Source: an uncultured Fimbriimonadales bacterium (GTDB taxonomy: Bacteria > Armatimonadota > Fimbriimonadia > Fimbriimonadales > GBS-DC). Taken from it: DNA of 20,990 nt. The stretch is from NCBI GenBank assembly GCA_937934465.1, contig CALGZO010000138.1, positions 1 through 20,990 of the forward strand, written 5' to 3'. The position numbers were made by a program, and so were the translations under genes. Below, piece by piece: positions 14,205 through 20,990 of this stretch (position 1 is the first letter of the stretch; each line of letters opens with the position of its first letter). The notes under the pieces are model-generated. The model saw only the letters and a list, made by a program, of their open reading frames with translations. It did no database searches and was not told the origin of the DNA.

Positions 14205-14869
14205 TGGACTTGGGCGCGTTGCCACAGGCGGCGCGCCCAGACGACGCCTATGCCCAGCCCCAGTAGCGCGCCAAGCCATAGACCCAGCTCCTGCCCAATC
14301 GCAAAGCCTATCCCGCCGAACAGCGCGGTGGGCAACCCCAGCGCGAAGAGATAGACCGCCCACAAACCCACCACCATCCCTATCACCATCCCCACCATCG
14401 CGCCTGGGATGCAGCCGATGAAGCCAAACGGCAGCCCCAAGATAAACCCTACGACCAGCCCCAGTCCTGCGAACAGCCCCGACAGCGCCTGCGCCCACGG
14501 GGGCAGCCCGCGCGTGGACGCCTGCACACGGTAGAGCCGTTGTTGATAGCCTGCGCGCATCTGCGTATACGGGTCGTTCGGCTGCGCACGCGGCGTCGCT
14601 GCGACTGTCCCTCGCTTCGCCACACCGTTGGACAGCTGCGGCGTGCGCAGGCGGTCGTACAGTCGGCGCGAATCGGGGTTGCTCAGCACCTCGTAGGCAG
14701 TGTTGATGCGCTTCATCCGTTCCTCGTACTCGGCGGTGCGCCCTGCAGGCGCGCGGTCAGGATGATAGCGTCGCACCAACGCCAGATATGCTTGGCGGAT
14801 GACCTCCGCCGAGGCGTTCGGGGCGACCCCCAACTCGCGATAGGCGTCCAGCTTCGGGTCGATACGCAT
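14189..14869 (-). CDS. Membrane J-domain (DnaJ-like) protein
   Basis: The 226 residues have an N-terminal J domain (about 5-73) with the essential HPD at 36-38 (RRYHPDR) and the end motif AYEVLSNPDSRRLYDRLR. A polar linker (about 76-125) follows. Then comes a glycine-rich hydrophobic region (127-212) with about three membrane segments (GLFAGLGLVVGFILGLPFGF and similar). The zinc-finger and C-terminal substrate domains of true DnaJ are absent, so it likely recruits DnaK to a membrane site (inference). The ATG at 14869 overlaps the peptidase TGA by 1 nt (TGATG); GTG 14872 is an alternative but lies in the GGAG site. It is the third gene of a coupled operon. Confidence 0.85.
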   Translation of the reverse strand: MRIDPKLDAYRELGVAPNASAEVIRQAYLALVRRYHPDRAPAGRTAEYEERMKRINTAYEVLSNPDSRRLYDRLRTPQLSNGVAKRGTVAATPRAQPNDPYTQMRAGYQQRLYRVQASTRGLPPWAQALSGLFAGLGLVVGFILGLPFGFIGCIPGAMVGMVIGMVVGLWAVYLFALGLPTALFGGIGFAIGQELGLWLGALLGLGIGVVWARRLWQRAQVHYHSR

Positions 14870-17436
14870 CACTCCAATTGTACACTCGAACGGCTCTGCA
14901 GCGCGGATTGGACGGACTGGATAGACGCAAGGCTGAGCGCGTCGATATAGTCAGGGGCGTTGAGAATCGCTTCATAGCCCAGTCCGCTGAGTTCCGCCCA
15001 CGCCAGCGTCGCTGTGAACGCCGTGAGATTGAGCCGTAGACGCGCCCATTCGCCGCGCAGCAGCGCACGGGCGCGTTCTAACTCGCTTGCGTGGATGGGC
15101 GCGTTGAGCGACTCGCGCAGCCATTCCATCGGCGCGGGCGATTTGCCCGTCTGAACCCATCCGATGCCTGCTATCGCGTCTTTCAGCAGAAAGGTCTCCA
15201 CGCGCAGGTCGTAGCCCACGCCGTGCGCCTCGCGCGTCGCTTGGAACAGCCGTGAACGCTTGCCCTCGCCCAGAACCGCCTGCCACGCGCGCAACGCATG
15301 ATACTGTGCTGGGCTTTCCAACGGGGTTGTCCAACCGTAGCCAGCGTAGGCAATCCCGTGCGCCTCAGTCCGCGCGGCGAGCTGCAGCCTAACGCTGGCG
15401 AAATTCTGCCCTGCCGGGGGCGTAGGGGAACGCTCCCACCCCTCGCTGAAGAGTTGGCGCGCCCAATCGGTTAGCGTCTCGAGGCGCATATTGCCTGCCA
15501 ACACGAGGACGACATTCTCAGGGCGGTAGCAGGCGTTGTAGTAGGCGCGAACATCGCTGAGTGAGACGCGCCCGAGCTCCGCTTCCGTCGCGTGGAGGTT
15601 GAGCAGCTGTGCGCCGAGTTGCCATCCCGACGCGCCTTCGTAATAGATGCGGTCATAGCGTGCGTGGCTTAGTGCCCGTTGCAGGGCTTCAGGGGTGAAT
15701 TCTGCGCGCAGCAGCGCCTCTTTCAGGAGCGACAGCACATTCACTACGGCGTCGCGTCGCGCGTGGGCGGTAATCAGCGCGCCTGCAGGGGTCCACTCGA
15801 TGCGCAAGCTGCCGCCAGAGCGCGCTATCCGTGCGGCGAGCGTGCGCTCGGTCTCGTTGTGCGTCGCGCCGAACAGCATCCGCGCCGTAATCTCGCCTAC
15901 CGCCGCCGAGAAACGCCCGCGCGGATGCCCTACCGCCGCCTGAATCACCACTCCATCCGCCTCTGGCGCGTCCAGCGCAATCACGCGCAAGCCGTTGGCA
16001 AGGCGTAGGCGTATGGCAGGTATCGCCTGCTGGCTGGGGTTGCGCGGAGCCTCCTTGCCTGTTGGTAAAGGCGCGGCAGGGGCGATTGCGCGTTGGGCTG
16101 GGGCGTCGCTCTCGTCGGCGTCGCGCAGTTGAAGCGTCGCGAACTGTTCCACCTGCTCTATGGGCAGTTCACGCAGGCGTAGGGCGTACTCTTCTGGCGA
16201 GAGAGGGATGCGCAGACCAGCACACAGCCCATGCCAGCGCGCCCGCTCCAGAGGGTTGCGCATCGTCGACTCGTGGCGGGCGAGTGTTAGGGCGCGCGCT
16301 TGCTCCAACGCCGCGCGCGCGTCGCCGTCGGCGACCTGCTGCAACGCGCGACGCCAGCGCTGTTGAACCTGCGCTTGCCAATCGTCCATCGGCGTCACGG
16401 GCGGGAGCGCGTAGAGCGCAATCAAACTGCCTTGCAAGCGTGGCAAATACTCGCTGTGGAGCCGACCGAAAGGCAGCGTCCCCTCGCCTTCGTAGAGCAA
16501 ACCTCGATACGGCTCGGCAAGCGCAACGCGCAAGAGCTCTGCACACAACCAGCCGTTCACATCGGTTGCAGGCGGCGTGTGCAGTCCCAACGCGAGGCAC
16601 TCGCCCGCCGACGCCTCCACCACCCCCCAAGCGCGAGTTGAGGGGCGAGGCGGAGTTTCCAACGCTGTGGGGGGCGACGCACGGGCGAGGGACGGCTGCG
16701 CGAATACCTGCTCCACCACGCGCAGCGCGTCCGCCCACTCCACCGCGCCCACCAGCACGATGGTCATCCGTTCAGGACGGTAGTGCGCTTCGTGGAACGC
16801 GCGAACCGTCTGCAGCTCTAATCGCTTCAGCGTATCCCGATTGCCCAGCAGCGGCAGCGCGTAGGGGTGCGCCTCAAACGCTTTTGCGAACAGCGCGTAG
16901 CGTGCGGGGCGTATCGGGTCGGCAGAGTGAAGCGCATATTCGTCGTTGAGGATAATCTGGCGTTCCTTGTCCAGCTCGGTTTCTGGCAACGCGGGGCGCA
17001 GCAGACACTCCAGCAGCGTTTGGAGGGGCGTCTGCCACTGATGGGGCAGCACGCTTGCTCGGTAGCGCGTCCAGTCGCGTTCGGTGAAGGCGTCCAGAAC
17101 GCCGCCCGCGCGTTCGAACGCCTCGTCCAACGCGCCGTTGGGCGACTTGAAGATGAGATGCTCCAGCAGGTGCGTCGCGCCTGAGGTTTCGGGCGTCTCA
17201 TCGGCGACGCCTGCACGAACCCACACCTCAATCGCCGTGAGGGGCGCGTGTGGGAGCGTCTCCACAATCAGCTGCGCGCCGTTGGCGAGTTGCGCACGCC
17301 GAGGGATGGGCGCACAGTCCGCCGATACGCCGCCGCTGAGGGTCGCATACGCGCAGAGCAGCCCGCGCAGCGCCGTGAGCAGCCAACTGCTAACGCGATA
17401 CTTGCGTGGGCGCGCTGGGGCGACGCTAATGTTCAC
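14869..17436 (-). CDS. Secreted M16-family zinc peptidase, two-domain fusion
   Basis: The 855 residues start with a signal-peptide-like segment (basic 9-14, hydrophobic about 17-33, SGGVSA before D40). The first M16 half has the inverted zinc motif H89-L-L-E92-H93 (ATHLLEHLIFKSP) and a likely third ligand E166 in ERQIILNDEY. The second half, from about residue 480, has the fold sequence (NGLRVIALDAPEADGVVIQAAVG, YRPENVVLVLAGN) but no HxxEH, as in the inactive half of other M16 peptidases. It should act outside the cytoplasm as a metallopeptidase; substrates are unknown. The start is GTG at 17436, overlapping the upstream TGA by 4 nt (GTGA). Confidence 0.9.
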   Translation of the reverse strand: MNISVAPARPRKYRVSSWLLTALRGLLCAYATLSGGVSADCAPIPRRAQLANGAQLIVETLPHAPLTAIEVWVRAGVADETPETSGATHLLEHLIFKSPNGALDEAFERAGGVLDAFTERDWTRYRASVLPHQWQTPLQTLLECLLRPALPETELDKERQIILNDEYALHSADPIRPARYALFAKAFEAHPYALPLLGNRDTLKRLELQTVRAFHEAHYRPERMTIVLVGAVEWADALRVVEQVFAQPSLARASPPTALETPPRPSTRAWGVVEASAGECLALGLHTPPATDVNGWLCAELLRVALAEPYRGLLYEGEGTLPFGRLHSEYLPRLQGSLIALYALPPVTPMDDWQAQVQQRWRRALQQVADGDARAALEQARALTLARHESTMRNPLERARWHGLCAGLRIPLSPEEYALRLRELPIEQVEQFATLQLRDADESDAPAQRAIAPAAPLPTGKEAPRNPSQQAIPAIRLRLANGLRVIALDAPEADGVVIQAAVGHPRGRFSAAVGEITARMLFGATHNETERTLAARIARSGGSLRIEWTPAGALITAHARRDAVVNVLSLLKEALLRAEFTPEALQRALSHARYDRIYYEGASGWQLGAQLLNLHATEAELGRVSLSDVRAYYNACYRPENVVLVLAGNMRLETLTDWARQLFSEGWERSPTPPAGQNFASVRLQLAARTEAHGIAYAGYGWTTPLESPAQYHALRAWQAVLGEGKRSRLFQATREAHGVGYDLRVETFLLKDAIAGIGWVQTGKSPAPMEWLRESLNAPIHASELERARALLRGEWARLRLNLTAFTATLAWAELSGLGYEAILNAPDYIDALSLASIQSVQSALQSRSSVQLE

Positions 17437-18254
17437 GGCTTATTCCACTGTTGGCTCTTCTCACGCGCCTCGTCCCACGCCTGCTGATAGAGTCGCTCGC
17501 GTTCCGCTTGGCTGGGCGTTTTGCCTGTGGCGTAGTACCATGCGGCGGCGCGTCCGACGGTGAGCGTGCCCGCGTAGGCGACCATCCCCTTGACCACCAT
17601 GCCGACGCCGCCGGGCACGAGCCCCACCAGTTGCCGTGCGACCGCGCGCCAGCCGAACGCTGCGCCCAGCACGCTCGCCAGCTCTGGCATCCGCTGCTTC
17701 CAGTCGGGCGCTTTGCCGAACGCCGCCGCCACGCGCAACACCATCAGCAACTGATTTTTGGTCAGCAACACCATGTCTGCCACAGCCGCCGGCGGCGCGA
17801 GCAATCCCAGCAGCGGAAATACCGACGGCAACGCCGACATCATCGCCAGCCCAGCGTTCAGCGACGCCACATCCTCCACCAGACGATTGACCACCACCTC
17901 GCGCGTGCCGGGCAACACCCGCGCCAGCGCAATCAGCGGGAACTCATGCTTCTGGAAGTGGTCTACCACTGCTTCAATCGCGTCTTGGGGCACTTCCAAA
18001 GCGTCGCATCCCAGCACGAAGTCGTACTCCTCGCTTACGGGCGCGTTGAACCGCTTCACATACTCTGCGGCGGTCTGGAGTTGGGGCGCGGTCGCGCCAG
18101 CCGTCAACACACGCCACACCGCCTCCACACGGTCTGGATGACCCACCAGCGCGATACGGAACGGCGTGAGCAACTCGCGCTCCACTTGCTTGGGCGACAA
18201 CTCCTTCGCAATGTTCCACCAGTGCGTTAACTGACCCATTCTCTGTCGTATCAT
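17433..18254 (-). CDS. DUF697-like membrane protein with degenerate GTPase-like region
   Basis: The 273 residues have an N-terminal soluble part beginning like a GTPase strand and loop (PFRIALVGHPDRVEAV, 31-46), but the Walker A lysine and serine/threonine are missing. Two hydrophobic regions follow (about 134-180 and 196-240). The second, GWRAVARQLVGLVPGGVGMVVKGMVAYAGTLTVGRAAAWYY, fits the DUF697 (YcjF-type) pattern. The tail is charged. The role of this family is not established. It is the first gene of a three-gene operon with the M16 peptidase and the J-domain protein. AGGGGG lies 5 nt before ATG 18254. Confidence 0.7.
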   Translation of the reverse strand: MIRQRMGQLTHWWNIAKELSPKQVERELLTPFRIALVGHPDRVEAVWRVLTAGATAPQLQTAAEYVKRFNAPVSEEYDFVLGCDALEVPQDAIEAVVDHFQKHEFPLIALARVLPGTREVVVNRLVEDVASLNAGLAMMSALPSVFPLLGLLAPPAAVADMVLLTKNQLLMVLRVAAAFGKAPDWKQRMPELASVLGAAFGWRAVARQLVGLVPGGVGMVVKGMVAYAGTLTVGRAAAWYYATGKTPSQAERERLYQQAWDEAREKSQQWNKP

Positions 18255-18267
18255 CGTGTCCCCCTAA

Positions 18268-18288
18268 GGTATACTTTAATAGCATACC
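18268..18288. promoter_or_regulatory. Inverted repeat with paired -10-like boxes between divergent genes
   Basis: GGTATAC (18268-18274) and GCATACC (18282-18288) match as an inverted repeat at 6 of 7 positions. The left arm supplies TATACT for plus-strand transcription and the right arm TATGCT for minus-strand transcription. No good -35 hexamer is seen on either side. It lies in the 58-base gap between the DUF697 and coiled-coil genes. Confidence 0.35.
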
Positions 18289-18312
18289 CCATCTGCATTT
18301 GTGAGGCGAACG

Positions 18313-19233
18313 ATGGCGTTTACAGTGAGCGACTTTGAAGACCTGTTGCGGATACTGAACGAGAACCCAGAGTGGCGGGAACGCCTGCGTCAGGCTATCC
18401 TACCGCCTGAGATGGTCGGCATGCCGAATACTTTGAACCAGCTGACCGAGATGGCGCGCGACCTGTTGGAGGCGCATCGTCGCGGGGAAGAGCGAATCAC
18501 GCAAATCGAAGAGGCTGTTGCCCGGTTGGTGGAAGCCCAGCGTCGCACCAACGAAACCGTCGCTCAGTTGGTGGAAGCCCAGCGACGCACCGACGAAACC
18601 ATCACTCAGTTGGTGGAAGCCCAGCGTCGCACCGACGAAACTGTCGCTCAGTTGGTGGAAGCCCAGCGACGCGGTGAAGAGCGGCTCAATCAGCTCTCTG
18701 AGATAGTTGGCGACTTGGTGCAAACTATGCGCGAAGTGATACGCCGACTGGAACGCTTGGAGAGTTGGCAAGTGGGCGAATCGGGGCGACGCAGCGGCGA
18801 ACGGTTCGAGCGCGATACACTCGCGCGTGCGCCCACGCTGTTCTTCGGTGGACAAGGCGGGGGCACAGGCGAGCCTCATATCCGCGAGAAGGTCGGCAAT
18901 TGGCTACGACCTCTGTACCGACAGGGCATCGAAATCCCCCCTCACGACGACCCGCTACTGGCAGATATCATCTGGTGGAAGGGCGATGTCGTGGCGGTAG
19001 TCGAAGTCAGCATCAAGGTAGATATGAACGACATCAAGCGCGTTCTCGCACGCACACGCACGCTTCAACAGGTCGGCGTGAACGCTATGCCCGTCGTCAT
19101 CGGCGAGGAGTGGGATACACCCAACACTGAAGCGTTCGCGCAAGAGAACGGCGTGGAGTGGTATGTGCGTGGCGGTCTATCGAGGGGCTTTCTGGCGTTC
19201 CGGCAGTTGAGCGACGACGAGCCAACCGAATAA
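18313..19233 (+). CDS. Coiled-coil repeat protein with PD-(D/E)XK nuclease-like C-terminal domain
   Basis: The 306 residues contain three parts. The N-terminal helical segment is DLLRILNENPEWRERLRQAIL (about 10-30). Four 14-residue repeats follow, of the type LVEAQRRTDETVAQ (72-127), predicted coiled coil. The C-terminal domain (about 157-300) has E165, D218 in LLADIIWW, and E231-V-S-I-K235 after a hydrophobic strand (VVAVVEV). That is a D...E-x-x-x-K arrangement reminiscent of PD-(D/E)XK enzymes and of the DUF3782-like proteins common in thermophiles. The canonical ExK is replaced by EVS, so nuclease activity is uncertain. ATG 18313 is 6 nt after GAGG; the upstream GTG 18301 lacks a site. 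The stop directly abuts the thpR stop. Confidence 0.75.
   Translation: MAFTVSDFEDLLRILNENPEWRERLRQAILPPEMVGMPNTLNQLTEMARDLLEAHRRGEERITQIEEAVARLVEAQRRTNETVAQLVEAQRRTDETITQLVEAQRRTDETVAQLVEAQRRGEERLNQLSEIVGDLVQTMREVIRRLERLESWQVGESGRRSGERFERDTLARAPTLFFGGQGGGTGEPHIREKVGNWLRPLYRQGIEIPPHDDPLLADIIWWKGDVVAVVEVSIKVDMNDIKRVLARTRTLQQVGVNAMPVVIGEEWDTPNTEAFAQENGVEWYVRGGLSRGFLAFRQLSDDEPTE
18526..18693 (+). repeat. Four tandem 42-bp repeats inside the coiled-coil gene
   Basis: Units start at 18526, 18568, 18610 and 18652 with exact 42-base period, each beginning TTGGTGGAAGCCCAGCG. Copies 1 and 3 share CGTCGCACC and copies 2 and 4 share CGACGC, suggesting duplication of an 84-bp pair. Copy 4 diverges in its second half. 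In-frame repeat number can vary without breaking the protein. Confidence 0.9.
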
Positions 19234-19800
19234 TCACACCATCACGCGCTCTAACTCAGCATAGACGGCTCCTTCGGGGGTGAGCGTGCTGTGCATCAGG
19301 CTAATCGCCTGCAGCTCGAAGCGACCGAACTCGGTGGAAGCGAGGCGTTGCGTTGCATCGTACAGCCGTTTGCGCAGGTGGTCGGCGTCGCGGCAGGGCG
19401 TCTTGAGGCGCGCCAGCGTGATGTGTGGATGAAACGGCTTGCCCGCTGGCTTGCTTAGCAACTCTCTTTCCAGAGCGCGCGCGATTTGTGTCAGCGGTTC
19501 TGCGCCGTCGTCCACGCCCGCCCACAGCACATTCGGGCGGCTCCAGTTCGGGAACGCGCCTATCCCCCGCACAGCGACACTGAACGGCGAGACGCCTCTC
19601 CGCGAAGCCTGCATCGCCGCGACAATCGCGCTCACCCGCGATTCGGGCTGCTCCCCCAAGAAGAGCAAAGTGATATGATAGTTGGCAGGGGCGACCCAGC
19701 GCACGGCTCGGTCGGGCGCGGCGCTTTGGAGCGCTTGCTGCGCAGTCGCGAGCGCGTCGCGCACCGATTCGGGGATTAGGGCTGCGACAAAGAGGCGCAT
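19234..19800 (-). CDS. thpR: RNA 2',3'-cyclic phosphodiesterase (LigT/2H family)
   Basis: The enzyme opens 2',3'-cyclic phosphates to 2'-phosphates on RNA ends. The 188 residues contain both catalytic HxT motifs, H42-I-T44 (YHITLLFLGE) and H126-I-T128 (FHPHITLAR), in a protein of normal length. The start at ATG 19800 gives the family N-terminus MRLFVAALIPESV and lies 10 nt after GGGGGTGA. A longer open frame reaching 19920 lies inside cinA and was not used. The gene overlaps the cinA end by 25 bases, so the two are probably co-transcribed. Confidence 0.93.
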   Translation of the reverse strand: MRLFVAALIPESVRDALATAQQALQSAAPDRAVRWVAPANYHITLLFLGEQPESRVSAIVAAMQASRRGVSPFSVAVRGIGAFPNWSRPNVLWAGVDDGAEPLTQIARALERELLSKPAGKPFHPHITLARLKTPCRDADHLRKRLYDATQRLASTEFGRFELQAISLMHSTLTPEGAVYAELERVMV

Positions 19801-20990
19801 CCGCCGCGCGTCACCCCCTGATAGAGTAGCCACAGCGCATACTGCGTGGCGCGATATTTCACGGTTTCGCGATCGCCTGCAAACACCTGACGGCGCACGA
19901 CTGTCGCTGTGGGGTCGCAAACGCCGATGTAGACCAACCCCACGGGCTTCTCTGGTGTGCCGCCTTCAGGACCGGCAATCCCCGTGATTCCGACGCCCCA
20001 CCAGCTGCCGAGCCGTTCGCGCACGCCCTCTGCCATCGCTCGCGCCGTCGGCTCGCTGACCGCGCCGTGCGCCTCCAACACCGCGCGCGGCACGCCCAAC
20101 AACGCCTCCTTGAGCTCGTTGCTGTAGCTCACCACGCCGCCCAGAAACACCGCCGAACTGCCCGACACATTCGTAATCCGATGCCCCAGCAGCCCCCCTG
20201 TGCAAGACTCGGCTGTCGCAAGGCTCTGACCTGTTTCCGTCAGCTGTTGCACCACCGCCTGCTCCAGCGTGGTCTCATCGACGCCGAAGATATACGCGCC
20301 TAATCGTGTGCGCACCTCTTGCTCCATCGCGCTGATCATCGCGTCGGCGTCGGCAGGGTTCTCGGCGCGGGCGGTAATGCGGAAATGCACCTCGCCCAGC
20401 TTCGCCAGCGGCGCGAGTGTCGGGTTCTCGCTCTGGGCGAGGTCTTGCAGTTGCGCCTCGGCGTCCGATTCGCCGATTCCGCACAGGCGTAGCACGCGCG
20501 AGCGTATCACACGCCCGCCCGTGCGCGCTGCCAAACGGGGCAACACCTGCTGCGACGCCATCGGCTGAAACTCGTTGGGCGGACCGGGCAACGCGACAAT
20601 CAGCTTGCCGCGCCACTCCGCGTAGATACCTGGCGCAGTGCCGTTCGGATTGGGCAGCGGCTGCGCGCTTGGGGGGCGCATCGCTTGGCGCAGCTGACGG
20701 TCGGTCGCTTCGCGTCCCCGTGCAGCGAAAAACGCCTGTATCCGCGCCGCCTCCTCCGAGTCCAAGACTAACGGTTCGCCCAGCACGGCGGCTATCGCCT
20801 CGCGCGTCAAATCGTCGTCGGTGGGACCCAGCCCGCCTATCGCAATCACGCCATCGGCGCGTTCCAGCGACTCGCGCAGTGCGCTCACAATCCGTTCCAG
20901 ATTATCGCCCACCGTACTGCGCCTGTAGACGCCCACGCCTATCTCCGCCAGCCGCGCCGACAGCCACGCCGCGTTCGTATCCACAATCTG
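19776..20990 (-). CDS. cinA: CinA family protein (MoCF-like domain plus nicotinamide-nucleotide amidase domain), N-terminus cut
   Basis: The first roughly 15-20 residues lie beyond the window; the frame stays open to 20990, reading Q-I-V-D-T-N-A-A-W, an internal family motif. The N-terminal MoCF-like domain has GGLGPTDDDLTREAIAAVLG and ALPGPPNEF. The C-terminal domain has ATAESCTGGLLGHRITNVSGSS and GITGIAGPEGGTPEKPVGLVYIG, typical of the amidase that converts NMN to nicotinate mononucleotide for NAD recycling. The enzyme is cytoplasmic. In many genomes cinA neighbours thpR and recA; recA is not in the window. Confidence 0.95.
   Translation of the reverse strand, partial: QIVDTNAAWLSARLAEIGVGVYRRSTVGDNLERIVSALRESLERADGVIAIGGLGPTDDDLTREAIAAVLGEPLVLDSEEAARIQAFFAARGREATDRQLRQAMRPPSAQPLPNPNGTAPGIYAEWRGKLIVALPGPPNEFQPMASQQVLPRLAARTGGRVIRSRVLRLCGIGESDAEAQLQDLAQSENPTLAPLAKLGEVHFRITARAENPADADAMISAMEQEVRTRLGAYIFGVDETTLEQAVVQQLTETGQSLATAESCTGGLLGHRITNVSGSSAVFLGGVVSYSNELKEALLGVPRAVLEAHGAVSEPTARAMAEGVRERLGSWWGVGITGIAGPEGGTPEKPVGLVYIGVCDPTATVVRRQVFAGDRETVKYRATQYALWLLYQGVTRGGCASLSQP

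Noticed and set aside
16062..16949. Long Arg/Ala-rich open frame antisense to the M16 peptidase (295 codons)
   Set aside because: The composition is that of a shadow frame, without motifs, and it overlaps the zinc-peptidase domain completely.
18518..18706. Repetitive Trp/Pro-rich frame (SLSWWKPSDAPTK units) over the 42-bp repeats
   Set aside because: It is the +1 reading of the tandem repeats in the coiled-coil gene; the main frame has the ribosome site and conserved C-terminal domain.

Overview
The window is a GC-rich bacterial chromosome segment. Its left 60% is a ribosomal-protein superoperon and its right 40% is an accessory region of small mixed-strand operons. The organism looks like a thermophile-type Armatimonadota or a relative (tentative). 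The clues are a PEP-CTERM sorting tail, an isolated type II/IV prepilin, zinc-ribbon forms of S14, S4, L36 and adenylate kinase, and strong GGAGG ribosome sites. No 16S or other decisive marker is present.

Left region (1-12086, all +). The C-terminal end of an EF-G-family translation factor is followed by a 267-base intergenic stretch holding three hairpins, two of them inside one composite palindrome. A near-consensus sigma70 promoter follows. The transcription unit then runs rpsN-rpsH-rplF-rplR-rpsE-rpmD-rplO-secY-adk-map-infA, and after a second TATAAT promoter with a possible structured leader, rpmJ-rpsM-rpsK-rpsD-rpoA-rplQ-truA-rplM-rpsI, then purD. The order is the classical spc-alpha-L13/S9 order, but the genes that normally precede rpsN (rplN, rplX, rplE) are missing here, so the spc operon begins at rpsN with its own promoter. 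Genes are closely packed, with 4-nt overlaps at rpmD/rplO, adk/map and rpoA/rplQ.

Middle region (12087-14204). This holds a secreted endonuclease/exonuclease/phosphatase-fold protein with a C-terminal PEP-CTERM anchor (+), a convergent HesB/IscA-type iron-sulfur carrier with a Cys-rich tail (-), and a divergent single pseudopilin-like gene (+). A hairpin of the same sequence family as the one near rpsN separates the first two.

Right region (14189-20990). A minus-strand three-gene operon with overlapping stop/start codons encodes a DUF697-like membrane protein, a secreted double-domain M16 zinc peptidase and a membrane J-domain protein. Divergent from it is a + strand gene whose product has four 14-residue coiled-coil repeats (42-bp DNA repeats) and a nuclease-like C-terminal domain. 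It meets, with no spacer, the minus-strand pair cinA (cut by the window end) and thpR.

The three-gene M16/DUF697/J-domain operon, the repeat-containing coiled-coil gene and the palindrome family are the least ordinary parts. I found no CRISPR array, tRNA, rRNA, IS element or phage gene. No gene-free stretch exceeds 300 bases.
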